In this document: in pieces, positions 41,001-55,534 of the stretch
Numbering within the stretch: position 1 is the stretch's first letter
How the letters are laid out: each line of letters starts with the position of its first letter
Program-made: the position numbers and the translations under genes
The notes under the pieces: generated by a model
Told to the model about the DNA's origin: nothing
The model's input: the letters and a program-made list of their open reading frames with translations, nothing else
Database searches by the model: none
Origin: Cruorifilaria tuberocauda
Lineage: Eukaryota; Nematoda; Chromadorea; Rhabditida; Onchocercidae
DNA length: 64,000 nt
Assembly (NCBI GenBank): GCA_013365365.1
Contig: JABVXU010000116.1
Coordinates: forward strand, 62,001 to 126,000
Direction: 5' to 3'

Positions 41001-44000
41001 TTTTATACTTTATTCGATATCCAGTTAGAATACCATTCCTATCTTCTGCTGATAGTGGCATCCACTGCACAAGGACAGAAGTAGTTGAAATCGCCTCAGC
41101 TCTGCAAGGCAAAACTACGAGACTCAACTAATGATTTTTACGAGCGCCTGGTTACAAACAAAGAGAGATGTATCTTAGAAAAGTACTAAAACAGGAAAAA
41201 ATTTTAACAGTAGTAGATAACATACCTAACATCGCTAGGAGCTAATGATGGTAAATCGGACAGTGTTCTCACAATAATTGGTTCAGAGCTTAAGCCAGCG
41301 CCATTTACACCTTCTGCTTCGACTCGAATGATGTACTCGACATACTTCTCCATGCCATGAAGAGTGTAAGACGTCTTTTTCATCTGACCATAAAATACCG
41401 TTATTAAATTCCTTTCAACACCAACATTAATAAAGATAGTTGTTCTTGACTTAATGTATTAAATTAAAACTAATGTGTTAAAATATAATGTATTGATGAG
41501 TGTTAAATCTTTCCAAGCAAGACAAAAAATTAACAACAGAAACAAACCACAATCTGCGTTTCCTTTTCATCCGATTCATGATCCTTCCGAATATAGAACA
41601 ATTTGTATTGTATTGGCTCAGGTCCATTACCACCCGGTGGTTCCCAAGATACTTCGACAGTTTCTGGACTCAAAGCCGTGCCATGCAGATTTTTCACTTT
41701 ACCAGGCACTGCCTAAAAATTTCCAATCTTCCTACCTCATTTTAAATTATGATACACTGTATTCAAAAGGCCAAAAAAAGTTGCGACACAAGATCCAATA
41801 AGTCCATAATACCACATGAATATTGCACGCCAGCAGAATACTTGTTTTTCTTGGCTAAAATTAGTGACTAGCAAAATAAACCTTTTCTTCTGTCGTTGTA
41901 ATAAGAACATGTGAACTTGATTTTCCCATACCCGCTTCATTTTCAGCAACCAACCGAAAAACATAAGTAGTATTTGGTTGCAACGGAGTCACCGTGAACG
42001 ATGTCGTTGAAGAATTCAGCATTCGCTCTCTGAATTTGACTCAGTTTTATATGTTGCAAAACATCCAATATGCACAAATAAACTATAGCACTTCTATCAT
42101 AAAACAGTAACCATTAAATCACTGAATTTCTACAGTTAAGAAAATGCTACGACTAACTGTTTAATTTGTAAAACCTTCCCATTTCGTACACAAAATTATG
42201 TCACTTATTAAAGTATATAATAACCTTGAAGAATCTTGTTCCCTGTAGAAAATATGGTAAGCTAAAACAGCACCATGACGTTGTACAGGAGGATCCCAAG
42301 TCAATACCACAAAACGACTTCCAACGACATTTGAACGAACACCAAGTGGTTCTGATGGCAATTTTGGCTGTCCGCTTGAAGCAGCCATTGAAAAGGAATC
42401 TAAAATAAAATTTTCAAAACAAAAAATAAACCCTAACGAAAATAAGGATTATAGTAAAAATTTTCAGGCATAAGTAACTTCCAACACAGTCCTCGAATTA
42501 CATCTGATTTTCGCATTCAGCCCAGTTTACAGTAAATAAACAAAGCATTAAGTAAGTACGAATTTCAGATTTATATTAAATCTTATTAATGTGCATAGAT
42601 GAAAATTAAAGCATTAAAAAGCTAACAAACGATTGTTGGTTACTGGATAAATTGCAAAAAAAATGTCATATTCTAAATATGAGAAAAGTTAGATAAAACT
42701 CAATAAAAAATTGAAACCAATAATCAGACAGGAATATTCTTTTTCCTTTTTTGAATAAAGGATAGTAAGAAGCAACAAGCTAATTGAAATGCAATCGTAT
42801 CACACTCATGCACACTCCTCTCACCAGTGTTATTAATATTCATAATTTCTTCCGAAATAGATGTCGTTTCATTCATTGTGTAAAACTTTAGGGCATAAAG
42901 TTGCAGTAGTTCCTCTATAAATTAATATTATTATGGCTAAAATCCTAAGAAAAAATGGGTAGAATCAAGCATAGAATAATCCGAAAATATAGATTAAAAC
43001 CATGTTAAATAAAAGGATTGAAAAGTCAAAATAGACAATCTGAAAATTGTTTAAAGAGCCGGAAATCGTCGCATGCGAAAATTTTTGATATTTGATTCAT
43101 TTCAAATTTGGAAAAAAACTTTAGGCCACGTTATAAGCAATAATCACATGTAGAATAAATAAAATACATATTGAGCCTACAATTTAAAAAAAAAACGACA
43201 TAAATTTAGTCATGCATTATGTAAGCCAATTTTAAAAATTAATATTTTAAAACTCACCAGAGTTATCAACAATTAACTGAGCATTCGACTGCACAGATCC
43301 TGCATCGTTTTCAGCAATGCACTGATATACACCCTGATCGTTGCGCACCAATCCGAGAATCCGTAAGCGGGTTGCTTCTATCTGTTTAATATAAAAAGTT
43401 AGTAAAACTATTGAGCATGATTTTAAACAAGTTTTAATTCTAACTTTCATAATTTCTATAAAATGGCAATTTCATTTTTTCTCATTGCAGAGAAAAATTG
43501 CGAGCTTGGAGTTTAGAGAACTTTTATCACTTAATTTTAGCAAATCAAATTACCATAAATTCTATATTAATTGTTAGGAAAAACTATTCAAGGTTGTATA
43601 TTTCTCATCTATTTTTTCAAAAATAATTTTTTACCACAAAATATTCACTGGCGATGATTGTTTCGCCATTTTTATACCAACTGATAGCAGGACCAGGTTC
43701 TCCCGAAGCTTCGCAATTAAACTAGAAATGAGTTAAGTGTACTTAGCACGAATTTGGAATTTCTTAAGCAGCTTCCAAACATCCCCTCCAAGTTTTTTTA
43801 TATAAAATATAGAAAAACAACCTCGACATCCGTTGTTTCTTGTGCTACAACGCTGTTTGGTTCGGATACAATTTTCGGTGCTACTACAAAAAACAAAAAA
43901 TCATAAAACATCCATAGTTAACACCAACAATTTTTCGTATTTATAAATAATTAATTGCAACAAGAAAAAAAGTTGTTATCAAGTGAAACATTCAGATGAC

Positions 44001-47000
44001 TTCTTTATCTTTTTTTCCTTTTGTTATCAAAAACAAGAAAAACGAGAAAAGATAAAGACATTAGAGGAAGAAGAATATAAAAGATAGAAAACTTCTCACT
44101 TACGAAGAACAGGAATATAGTTACGATTTGATTCTTGTTCTATTTCCCTTTCTATGTTTTCATTTAAAATTGAAAAAAGAATTATAACATGATTACTAAG
44201 CGGAAACAATCTTAAAAGATAAATAGTGTTCCAATACTTAAGTTCTTGCAAGTAGGAGCCAATATATGCCTTCCGTATCAGCTTCTCAAATTTTAATCTT
44301 TAAAAACATTACATACCCTTAACTTGCACAATAGCTGAAGCATCTAATGATTCTTGACTATTACTTGCTCTGCATGTATAAACACCCGTATCCTCTGCTT
44401 TTGCTTTTAGAATCATGAAAGAAGATGAACCTAATTGACGCATCTGAAAAATCTGTGAATGTGTACTGGAAATATAAATGTACTAGAGAATGCAGTTTCA
44501 CAATACTTTGTTAAATAAGCTAAAATTGAAATATGAAAATAAAACAATATTTACCCTATCTCCAGTTATTGATAGAGTCTCAGCACCTTTCAACCATCGG
44601 ACATCTGGCCGTGGCCATCCATTAACCAAACATTCTACTATCACTGATTCACCCTCATTTACCACGTTACCTCGCGGTTCCAGAACAAAATACGGTTCCG
44701 AAAATTCATTGCCAACTGCAAAATTAGTCCTGAATTTTCTATGAATCTTAAATACTTCCTTAACAGAACTATGATGCTGAAAAAAATGATATTCTCCATT
44801 CCATACATATATTTACAAAAAGATTAAATAACTCAACTGTATTCTGAGCATAGTTATACCAAAAGAAGATGCCTTATAAAAATACCATATTTGCATTGAG
44901 ATCATAATTATAGAAACTAAAAGTTATAAATTTTACTCGATCATAAATGAAATCACTAAGAATACCGCTATTTTCAGGCATTATTATAAGCTGAGCATCA
45001 CGGCTCGCACGAGTTTTTCCCTCATTCGTTGCAACACAACGATAAGCACCTTCATGTCTGGGTAATACATTGCTTATTTCAAGCGTCGAAGTAACCGGAA
45101 AGATTATTACAGAACTATCATCCCCTATAACCGAAACCACAATATTAAATGTCTCCTTTTCAAACGAGTCATAAATTAAATCATAAACCTTTTTTTATAT
45201 AATTAAAAAACCGAAATGTGAAAAAAATTGAAATAAAATGAACTTTTTTATTGTCCTGTATTAACTTCAAAAGCTCTTTAAATTTTTTAACAAAAAATTA
45301 AACTTATATGGAAAAAGAATATTTTAATTCCTATATTTTTGAAATTGTAAACTAAATTATAATAAAAATTGAATCTTTATTTTTCAATAAGATATTCTTA
45401 TCATAAAATTCCTAAAATAGTAAAAAAAACATACGGTCACTAACTCGTTTACCGTTGAAAAACCACTCGATGTGAGCCGAAGGTTGAGAATCCTGCAAAT
45501 ACTTGTTACTTATTTATTTAATACATCTTAGAATCTAAATCTCTCCTAGCGCTAAGTTCGAATTAATCTAAATTAATATTCGATAAGTAGAAGTAAAATT
45601 TCAAGATGTTCAAAACTTTAAAAGCAGAAATGAAGGAAATTACTAACCAACACGCAGGCAAAAGCAACACTTTGCCCGACGTGTACTTTACGATCTTCTG
45701 GTTGTATTTCAAACCTGTAATTATTAAATTAGCTGAGAAAATCTGAAAATAAATGCATTAATGGAAAAATTTTGCTTAATGTGCGGATAACACCACTAGC
45801 GAAAGATGAACAAGACATAAAACAATGGAGATGGATTACTTGAATAAAAGTTCACACGTATGGGACTGATTTTTAAAAAAATATATAAAACCTGCTAAGA
45901 GTAGGTATTCGAACAGATGCTCTCCGGGAAAGGTATGTCCAAACAAAACTTTTTTTGTCCGTTATGTGAACTACGCACTGATATAAGCCTTCATCAGAGG
46001 ATCCAACATTTTCGATAATTAATGAACCAGAAGATGCTACAAACCTTAAAAAATTTTTTTATTAATCAAGGAATAAAAATAAACATCAGCTCTGCATAAA
46101 CAGTGCATATATTACAAGCTTCCAGAAAAAAAATTTTTTTTACAACCTTAGGTTATAATGATGTTTTTACCGCATAAAATGAAAAAGCTTTTAAAGAATC
46201 AAACACAGATTTCTTTAAATTGATAATAAATCAAAAATTGAATTTTATTCCTTCCATCAAAATTTTAATGGAAATACTATGGAAAGTAGAAAAAATATCA
46301 AGAAACTCAATATTAAAGTATTTAGCATATTAGGGATCGCTCCTTTCATTTGTCATCTAGATGTGCATAATTATATTTATTGTTTTAACTTGGTCATTCG
46401 AAAATAAAAAAACCAGTGATATATATCATCAGACTGCTCTGATCAGGTAAGTGTCCCATGAAACATTTTTTTAAACCAAATTGCAAATGATCGCTTACTT
46501 TAATGAAACTGATAGATCCCTATAAATAATTCCAATTTTTTTTGCATTTCAATACTTCTAATATGCTGAATTGAATTAATCAAACTATAATAAGCAAATT
46601 ACATCTGCGACTGATTCTTCGAAGATTATTCAAGTATTTCCAGACGACTCGTAATGTGCTAAATACTTTAGTACTGAGTTTCTTCGTATTTTTTCTACTC
46701 TCCATTAGAATTTTGATGGAAAGAATAAAATTCAACTTTTGTTTTTGATATTATCGAATTAAAGAAATCTTGTTCTTAATTAGACAGGAAAATTAATAAC
46801 ATTTGTAGAGAGATTATTTGTTCCCTTATATGCCTCACTGTTTCAGTTTTCCAGTTGAGAAGCTTAGAAGCTTCAATGGTGATCCATTAGTGAATCTTAT
46901 GCAAACAAAGAAGGAAATTTGAGCAATGAACAATGAATGTGAAGTATTGAAAGACAAAAGAAAAACATTATCATTAATGAGCATCGTAACATCGCAAATT

Positions 47001-50000
47001 CGTGGACAGAGATAGAAAAAGCAGACATTCCTTTGAAATATCACTTTTTTAAAGATTAGATTCAACTTCAAATATGTTACTTTATACATACAACATACAT
47101 TCACACTTGCTAACCTGCTGCATAGAGCTTAATTTCGAAATCTAAAAGTTATAAAACAAAACTATAGTTATTTACTGAGTTGTTCGGTAATTTTTCTGTA
47201 ATTATATTTTCTTCGATTTATTTTACCGAATCTGTTTGCGTTTTACGTCAAATAATGAACAATTCTATGACTCATAAGTATTGTATTAATATGATTCCAC
47301 TGTAAGTTTACTGTCTGATCTATGAATTTAACAGTAAATAATGAAATTGTAAGCTTGAAACACCATTTAGGAAGTTGGAAGAATAACAAATGTTTAAGTA
47401 AATGAAAGAAAGTTGTGGAATTCAAAACGAACCTTTCATGTTCTATTTGGATGGAAGTTTTGCAGGCTAATAGAATAGAATCAAAGATTTATAATTTCGA
47501 TACTATACTAAATAACGTACAAGTAAAATTTGCAATAAAGAATCACAATTTAAAAAAATTTCTAAAATTTACCAATTCCTTTCATCATTTCTTTTAACCA
47601 TTCCTGTCATATTATATTGTCAAATGTTTATGTTCTTTGCCTTAAAAGAGGAAAAAAATCTAATGGTTTCCAATAGTTGAAAAAAAACCAGTATAGTTTC
47701 AGAAATCTGTTCTCTCCCAGTATTCACTGAAGAAAGGCAGAAGAGAACAATAATAAATATAATAAAATAGGAATGGAACAGAAATAAGACAATTTAGAGG
47801 CCGCAATGATAAATGCTATAAATCTGATGGTAACACTTTTCCAGGATTGTCAACAAAATTAATTTATATTGACATATCATGAAAATGTTTTGCAGCAAAA
47901 CATATTACTCTAATAGTTTTTTTTCCTCCAAAATAATCTGTTCAATTTTTGAAATTTAAATTTTTCTTATATATTTTTAATTTTTTATTTATTATTATTT
48001 TTGGGATATAGATTTGATAAGCGAGTAATAAATCGTTGTTTCATACTGTACATACTGCGCAAATAAAAGAATGAATGTATTTTTTTTCGTAAGATTGAAA
48101 TTTTTCTATTAAAATGAATTTATTTAAAGATTCGTTGATTCAATGTTTCACTATAATATTGATGTTCGTTTGTTGTAAAATGATACAACTTTCATAGTGA
48201 TTGAATTGTTCTGCCTCATCTCCCTGGCACACGGTGTCAGAAAACTCTACTTATTACGTAAACTATTTCAGCCTCTGTCGTCATCAATAGCAACGAAGCT
48301 TTCAAGCTACTACAGCTCTGACCAGCCTTTCCTGTCAATCGCCGGTTACTGGATATCCCACTGCAGATAATTCCTCAAGTTAGATGACATAAATTAGACA
48401 CAAAGCAGACCAACTGCTCAAGTAATGTCCATTTTAAGCTACTTTATTCATTCATCATGAATCCCCAATGATCCATTCCAGCGAAATTCAATAACATACA
48501 CCTCTTCCATTTTAACCCATACTCACAACACTCAAACAAATTTCCATTAAAATTTCCTGCCGCTAAATTTCGATTACTCATCCGATATGGAATAGCTCTT
48601 ATGATGCAGAAAAAATCTACCAATTGAATTTTCATTTGTCAAAAAAAAACTATTCGAAAATTAAAAACCATAGGAAGGAAAAATCAAAAACTAAATATTT
48701 CATCTAAATAAAAACAACAGAGTCAAGTGAATTCATCGAAATCTTGTAAATAGAAAAATAGTAATTGAAAAAATTTTTCGAAAGAAAAGATTGGGAAATC
48801 ATTTGATCATTTTTGCTATGATATATCTCAAGCCATACATCTGTAAAACACTTATTCTAGAAAGTGTCACTAAATCAAACTAGTGAACTCACTTTCCTCT
48901 CTTCGATTACCTTTTAAACACTCTTTCTTTTCAACTTATTTGTATAAAATTTCCAATATTTATCAAATGAATATAAGAATAAGAAAAATGAAACTTCGTA
49001 CCTATGGAATCATTTATTTTCCTATGTTTAGAAAAAATAAAAGTTGTGAAAAGAAAAATTGCAACTATCATTGGAAGGTAGGAATAACGTGAAATGAAAA
49101 TGAAACAATAAATGGCAAGCACGCGATTTGGAATATGTAGAGATTAAATATAAGATTAATCGCGAATCTTCATCAGTTTATTCAAAATAAACTTCATAAT
49201 TATTGTAAATATCTATTTAAATTTAGTACTTATCTAATTTGGAAAAAATTACTCCTCACTTCCAAATCTGACATAAATCATACAAAATGAAGCTTTAGAG
49301 TTTGGAAGCAATGGCCATTTCAAATTTTAAAATAATGAACTGATAATACCAAATATAATGAACATTATTCCTACTAAACATGAAAGATGAATTGTTAAAA
49401 TTTTTTTTTTCAAAATTTGTTTCTTTTTCACAACAACTTTTCTGTTTTATTAGTAAGTAGCAGCGAAAAATTTAACTGACTCGATAACAATGAATATCCC
49501 AGTCGATGCAAAAAAGCACGTAAGATTAGTTAAGACAAGCATATGAAGAGCCGCTCAATGCAACTTACACTTTTCCAGTAGATCGTAAAGTACCCAGCTC
49601 CGCACCATCTTTTCGCCATTCTATGCGAGACTCAATATTTTTTATTAACAAGGCATATCTGCAATTCAACACCACTCGTCCAGCTTTTGCTACCGTATTT
49701 GTGGGTTCCTCGATGAAGTGAAACCCAAGAAAACGGTCATCTGAAAATTTTTAATGAAAAAAGATTTCCCACACGAACTAAAAATTCTAACAATTTTAAT
49801 TAGATTTCTAAACATTCTTTACAGCTCCCGATATACATTTGAATGAAATTGTTGTTTGTCAGATTTTTAACAATGTTTTATGAAACTTATAATTTGCAGT
49901 CGATCTTAGAAATGGAATTTTACTAGGTTTATAAAAAACTGTCCAAAACTGTTAAAGTCCAGTTTTCACCGACTTCTATCATATAATCATTAGAAATTCA

Positions 50001-53000
50001 ATTAATTCACAAATAACTGAAATTAACATTGTAACAGATGTTTATTGAGCGCAAACAGTCCAGCAAACTTATACTGTCTTCCAAAGATTTTCAATACGTT
50101 AAAAAACTGAACAAATATTTTTAAAGCTGCATTATTATGTAGTTTTGATTTTCGTTTTAATTAACAATACAGACATTGAAGCTGAATACATATGCCTTCC
50201 ATTTGTTATTCTTAAGTATCCCTATCGTAACAGATGTTCTACAGATGTGTCCTCAACACTAATCACATGCTGCATAATGCTATCTAGTGCTTGTTTCCTT
50301 TTATAACATAAAAATAAAATTAAAGTTAAATTTTAAAGCATTCAGAGAATTAAAAGATGCTTTAGCTCTCATTTGTGGACTTTGTCTAAATAATACACTC
50401 TCCATTGATCATCCTTAAGTACTCTTATCGTCACAGATGTTATGCAGACAAATTATGCTTCCTTTTTATTAGGCAAAACTTCCAGCTGTAGAAATAATTA
50501 TTCCGACTTATCAACCACATTTATCAAGTATAATTACTTGTCGCCTATACATTTCACTATCATACACTCTGCTACCTCATGGATTCACCTGATCTGCATC
50601 ATGTTTACCTGAGCCCAAGCAACAGCCATATCATCAATTCTTTGCCCGTTCCCACGCTCTCCTCTCCTTCTGTTATGTCGCTGATCAACAAGGTTATTTT
50701 TTAATGCTTTTATCACTCTTAAATGAATCAGCAATCAAATCGACATACTTATATTCATGATATAAATCAACATCCCCCTTTAATGCCAGCAAAAATTTTT
50801 ATTATGCACTATTCAGAAAGCATTAAATGTCAGCTCATCACAAAAATGATGCTGGCGCCATATCCGGTAGACATAAACAATTAAAAGAATCAGACATGTA
50901 ATAGTGAATTCTACGTAAGCCTGCTTTATCGTAGCATGTTCATTTACAAAACATAGAAAGATGCGAAATATTACTTTCCAAACGTATAGAAACCTCTTAT
51001 AATTCAATTCTTATTTCATTGAAAAAACCTAAATAAAGCAAAAAAACGGCTTTTCACTGGTAAAAAAATGATCCTGCCCTAACAAATTGATGAACTAATC
51101 GCAATAAAGCAGTCCCTCATCATCCCTTTAAACAGCCCCCATTTCTGTCCTTTCGTATTCGTTGGAAAGCTGTCGTCGTAAAAGATCACCTTGAAAAGGA
51201 GGTCACTCTTTCATTTTCACATTTTTTAACAGACACCTATGTATTCCATGATTTATGCTAATCTTCCCTTCTTATAATTTATTTTCAAACAAAAAAAGCC
51301 AAATGGTTTCAAAAAAACTTTTTTAGGAATCAATTACAGTTTATTCTATAACCTGAAACCATTTTTTCCAGCATTATATTTGAGTTTCACGTTATGCACG
51401 TTAAATAAATGATATTTTCAAAAAGTTCACAGATGGTGCATTCTGTAAAATGGCTTCATTCCTGTTATTTTCTACCACTTCAACCTACTGGATTTCCAAA
51501 TATAACATCGGTAACCCTTTCCGGTCATTTGGTTTATTAAGTCATTTTAGTATCATGCTTAGTAAAACCTAATTAAAATAATAGCAATAATGGGAAAAAA
51601 AGAGAAATATAAGGATGAAAATTATTTAAAAGATCACAAACTCACAAAAGACTTGAAAGGAAGATTTCAAAAGTTCTAAGGATGACAACATCGATCGAAA
51701 ATCTTTATACGACCACAAAAATGTATTTTGCTGTAAATTCATTTTTAAGATCAACGGTGGAGATTTTTTTCTTCTTTCCTCCAACTTTTTTCTTGATAAT
51801 GCATATCTGATTGGTTCTTAGACCTCAGCCTAGAAACATGAGCTTAACTCAAATTGCTGAAAAAGGGAAATAAAGTGTATATAAATCCAATATCTCTCTT
51901 TCTATAATTGAATAATATATCAACCTACCACCAAATCTTGGAAAAATTTATTGGTAAGATTCTTAATTACTTTCATTTTCCACAAGGACTTGTGTGATGA
52001 GAATAGCCGACAATACTAATTATCTGCATTAAAGATTATCTCTCCCTTCCTCTCCCATCTCTAAAGAGATACTTTCACTGAAAGAAATTGAAATATCTAT
52101 GAAATATTTATAATGAAAACAAAATTTATTCCGACTTCTTCACAAAAACTTTATGAAATATTCTTTTCAAAAAGTATTTACCTACTTATGTTTGTAACCA
52201 ATCCATTTAGTAGTTTAAACTTCATTTAAAAGATAGAAAAGATATCTTCGACTGCTGAAAAAACAATTTCAGTAATCGACTCCTCATAAAAGATGAATAG
52301 ATGGTTTTTTTGTTTCATCTTTTTAAACAAATTATATGAAGAATATGGAATATAAGTGAAAAGTCCAACAGCATTAACTGGTTTTCATTTACAAAAATCG
52401 TCTAAGCTGCAGGTAGTAGAAAGGAGAGAATTCAATGTCAAATGAATCCATAACCTTGAAGTAACATGAAATAGCTTTGCATCTTTTAATAATGCTCAAA
52501 TTGGATCAACATTTTTTGAATCAATAAAAAACTTGTCCTATTTTCAATCAACACAGCAGAAGATATATCGTTTGTTACAATGAACAATGAGCGATATTTT
52601 CAAAACTCAAGACACTTCGGTCAAAACTCTCACTTCATATATGTACTTGTGATATTGTCAAGAATTTAAGTTGCTTCATTATCAATAAGCTCGTTGAATA
52701 TTTCACATATACAGAAAACTGACCTTGCCGGTACCACGATACGACATTGCACCATTTTTTGATCGCATTTATTATATGAACGAATAAATGAATGATTAAA
52801 TGTCTCATCATTTCCGCAATTTTATATTAAAGGGTGATTTTGGAAAAATAATTTGATATCACGGATAAATCCACTACGCTCATTTACGAATGCGCACCAA
52901 CAACTGATAGACAGCAAACCTTGATCATCGGTCTTTGATCGGAGATTTTATATAAAAACTAGGGTCTAACTTCTCAAGAAACTATGATATTCCAGTGTCA

Positions 53001-55534
53001 ACATCTTATAAGTACTGTTATTTAATGATTGGTGTAAGAATTATTAATAATATTCGTTAATCATATCGAAAATTCAGTTACATAAATTTTAACCTTTCAT
53101 CACAACTTCGTTAAGCGAAATGTCACAAAACCTTTTTACTTGTTAATTAAAATATTTCCCTTACAATATTCAGATGACTCTATAATAATTAAGAACTTCC
53201 AAAAAAAAAAACGAATACACCCGAATATCAGTTATTTCTCATTATCTGAAAAAACTGGAAGCATAGAAATAAGAGTCTGTCAGTGCTTTTCCAGAATTCT
53301 TCAGATCGTCTTACCAACCTTTATATCTCATGGCTTAGTATTTAAGTTCGATGACAAAGCGATTATTCACTGTGCTAAAACTTTATCAAATTGGAACACC
53401 TTTACGTTATTTTTCAGATTTCAATGCAGATTCTGTATGAACAAATAATGAGCAAAAATAAACGAATAATCAAATGGAATCATTTAGTTAATTAGGTCCA
53501 TTCTTTGATCATTTCAGTATTTGGAAGCATTGTGCTTTATACATGAAAACTATGGTTTTCTCTTTTTTCTGTATTTATTGCCTGTACCACTATTCTCATC
53601 CAATTGGTTTGTACTTGATTTCAATGCTTTTTCCTGCACTTACTGCATGCCATTAATGCAGGCAACATTTTTGCATTTATCAGATGAAATTTGAGTAGGA
53701 CGTTGACATATATTTCGCATCAAAATTTTTAAAGTTGGAAGAAATGTAAAGTTAGTTTAAATGACATTAAAACTTGAAAAAATTTGTAGTAATTGTTTAT
53801 TGAGAAAACCTATCCACTTAGTTAATGACTGATTGGTTTCTTTCCTTTCTTTTTTAACTGGCAGGTGTGATAGAGCTGATTTTTTTCGATGTGTTAGGTC
53901 GATGTGCATGCTGACAAGAGCAGATGGTTCCAGCCATAGCTAATTGTGAATTTTGTGACCACATACGGGGTTTGATTTTTTCATAATTGAAAAAGCCAAA
54001 TTCATGGATTCTTTTCTCCTTCCTTTCCCTCTGGCCTATATTTTAAAATTTGTATAATACTTTTTCTTCCCTTTATTAAATATTACATCTAAACAAATCT
54101 CAGCTGATCTCCAAGACACAAAAATTGTAAAAAAAAATAGTATGAACGATAGAAAACATCGAAAGGATGAGAAAATAATACGCTGCATAACCTTGAAAGA
54201 ATATATGCATAAGTTGGATAAAAATAAATAAACAAGAGCAGTGGTGGAAAAGACTTCCTAGAATCTTGAATGAAAAAGCTATTTCAAAATTTAACTTAAA
54301 GAACAAAAATTAGATTGTACTAAACTACGTTGCCTTAACGAAACTAAACGATCAAGAAAATGGACCTTTCTTTCTTTCAACTTCAATCCTCATGCTCTAA
54401 AATCCAACAAATTTTTTATTTTTAATAAAGTTTTCTTGCAGGGTATTTAATAACATAAAAATTTTATAATGTAATGATTTCTGATCAATTAAAGAATATC
54501 GATTACTGAGTACAAAAAAATTTGGAACTTCTGCAAATGATGCCAAAGTTAGTGAATTATTTACAACTTTTAGTAAAGCAATTGTTATATCTCTTCAAGA
54601 TTAAATAATTTCTCCTCCTCTTTCACCCATTAAAGCGGAATGTTAAAATTTGAGCGATTTAAAGCCAAATCTGTGTGTCCATTACATAAATTAATGCAAA
54701 CAAACAGTGGAATTTCATTTACTCGTACGGTGTCTCTTTATTACACCGGTAACTTCACTAAATGATCAACTGAATCGCCATAAACACAAGCAGATAAAAG
54801 TACTGACAATGCACTTTATAATGTTAATGTATCTGAGTTTCGACTAAACGAAACAAAATTTTACAACTATAAAGCGCTTTTTTTTATAGCAGAATAATTT
54901 CAATCTAAAATACTACAAGAGTTCTGCAAAGCTATTTCTCATCTGGGTACTTTCTCCTCAGACATTTTTAATTTTACTGATTCAAGATTATCCCTGTATT
55001 TCAAAATGTACTAATGAGAAAATGATGTACTCATATGTTTCGAGCGTCAACCGACAAAAGATTAGCGGTCTGAAGGTGGAAGCAATTGACTTGGAAGAAA
55101 ATTTTATCTATATTACTAATCTCTAAGAAATGTAAACAGTTGAGTTGAATCTTTTTAAGCATATTCAAGATTTAACAATCAATATAAGAACATGAAGTGC
55201 ATAAAAGAAGCAAAACTGAGATCAAGAGATTTCATCTGTTCATCGCAAAACTACCACTGAAGAATTGGGTTATTTTCTGTTTATTGAGTAAAAATGTAAA
55301 AGTTATTAAAAATCTCAATCTTAATGAAAGCTTAAATTAAATAAAGTAGCAAATAAATTTGAATGTGAAAAGCTAACCATCAGGTTCTGACCGCTTCTTG
55401 ACAATTCGATCAGATTTTCCGAACAGATCACTATCGACAATGGATAAATTAATACTGTCTGAATCGCCACAGTGAACAATATTTAATAAGACGATAATAA
55501 ATACATAAAGAGTTAATGCAAAGGCTGCAAGCAT
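32080..55534 (-). CDS. unc-40: Netrin receptor UNC-40 / DCC / neogenin
   Basis: Single-pass guidance receptor for netrin, spliced from about 28 minus-strand exons. Signal peptide: 55378-55534 ([18 protein letters not shown]). Ig1: 49569-49740 and 45892-46048. Ig2: 45649-45715, 45435-45492, 44966-45124. Ig3: 44555-44715, 44317-44442. Optional 48-nt exon: 44104-44151. Ig4: 43822-43880, 43636-43722, 43258-43381. Six FN3 domains: 42224-42399, 41882-42030, 41553-41713, 41226-41381, 40882-41101, 38543-38716, 37931-38277, 37586-37699, 36666-36826, 36070-36284. Membrane helix ([20 protein letters not shown]) plus P1 motif [10 protein letters not shown]: 35567-35819. Cytoplasmic tail: about 34797-34904, 33971-34127, 33256-33356, 32734-32968 (Pro-rich P2 region), 32388-32620. 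Last exon 32080-32181 has the P3 motif [18 protein letters not shown], then TGA. Four Ig, six FN3 and P1/P2/P3 define DCC/neogenin. P3 mediates receptor self-association in DCC; here that is inference. Intron 1 is 5.6 kb and intron 2 is 3.5 kb. Confidence 0.95.
34681..34700. repeat. Short (TGCA)n palindromic microsatellite
   Basis: About five self-complementary ATGC units (CATGCATGCATGCATGCATC) inside an unc-40 intron. Alternating purine-pyrimidine, so it is palindromic throughout. Confidence 0.8.
44104..44151 (-). other. unc-40: Candidate 48-nt cassette exon of unc-40 (Ig3-Ig4 hinge)
   Basis: Flanked by a CATAG acceptor (44152-44154) and a strong GTAAGTG donor. It is exactly 16 codons long, has no stop in the phase set by the neighbours (phase 1), and would insert [16 protein letters not shown] between the Ig3 exon (ends VQVK) and the Ig4 exon (begins APKIV, becoming PPKIV). 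The two neighbours also join in phase without it. Confidence 0.5.
46193..46775. mobile_element. Fold-back (inverted-repeat) element in unc-40 intron 2
   Basis: The left arm (about 46193-46335) and the reverse complement of the right arm (about 46645-46775) match strongly with small gaps. Shared text includes GATTTCTTTAA, TGAATTTTATTC, TCCATCAAAATT, AGTAGAAAAAATA and AAGAAACTCA followed by AAAGTATTTAGCA. A spacer of about 310 bp separates them. The structure resembles a fold-back or MITE-type element; no transposase or clear target-site duplication was found. Confidence 0.65.
50213..50455. repeat. Short direct repeat in unc-40 intron 1
   Basis: Two imperfect copies of a ~40-bp segment (CTTAAGTA then CTTATCGT.ACAGATGTT) at about 50213-50250 and 50414-50450, about 200 bp apart. 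No coding content. Confidence 0.5.

Noticed and set aside
48444..48635. Cysteine-containing minus-strand frame inside unc-40 intron 2, near a less AT-rich patch at 48.2-48.4 kb
   Set aside because: It is not needed between the Ig1 exons, which join exactly in phase (GT|G) without it.
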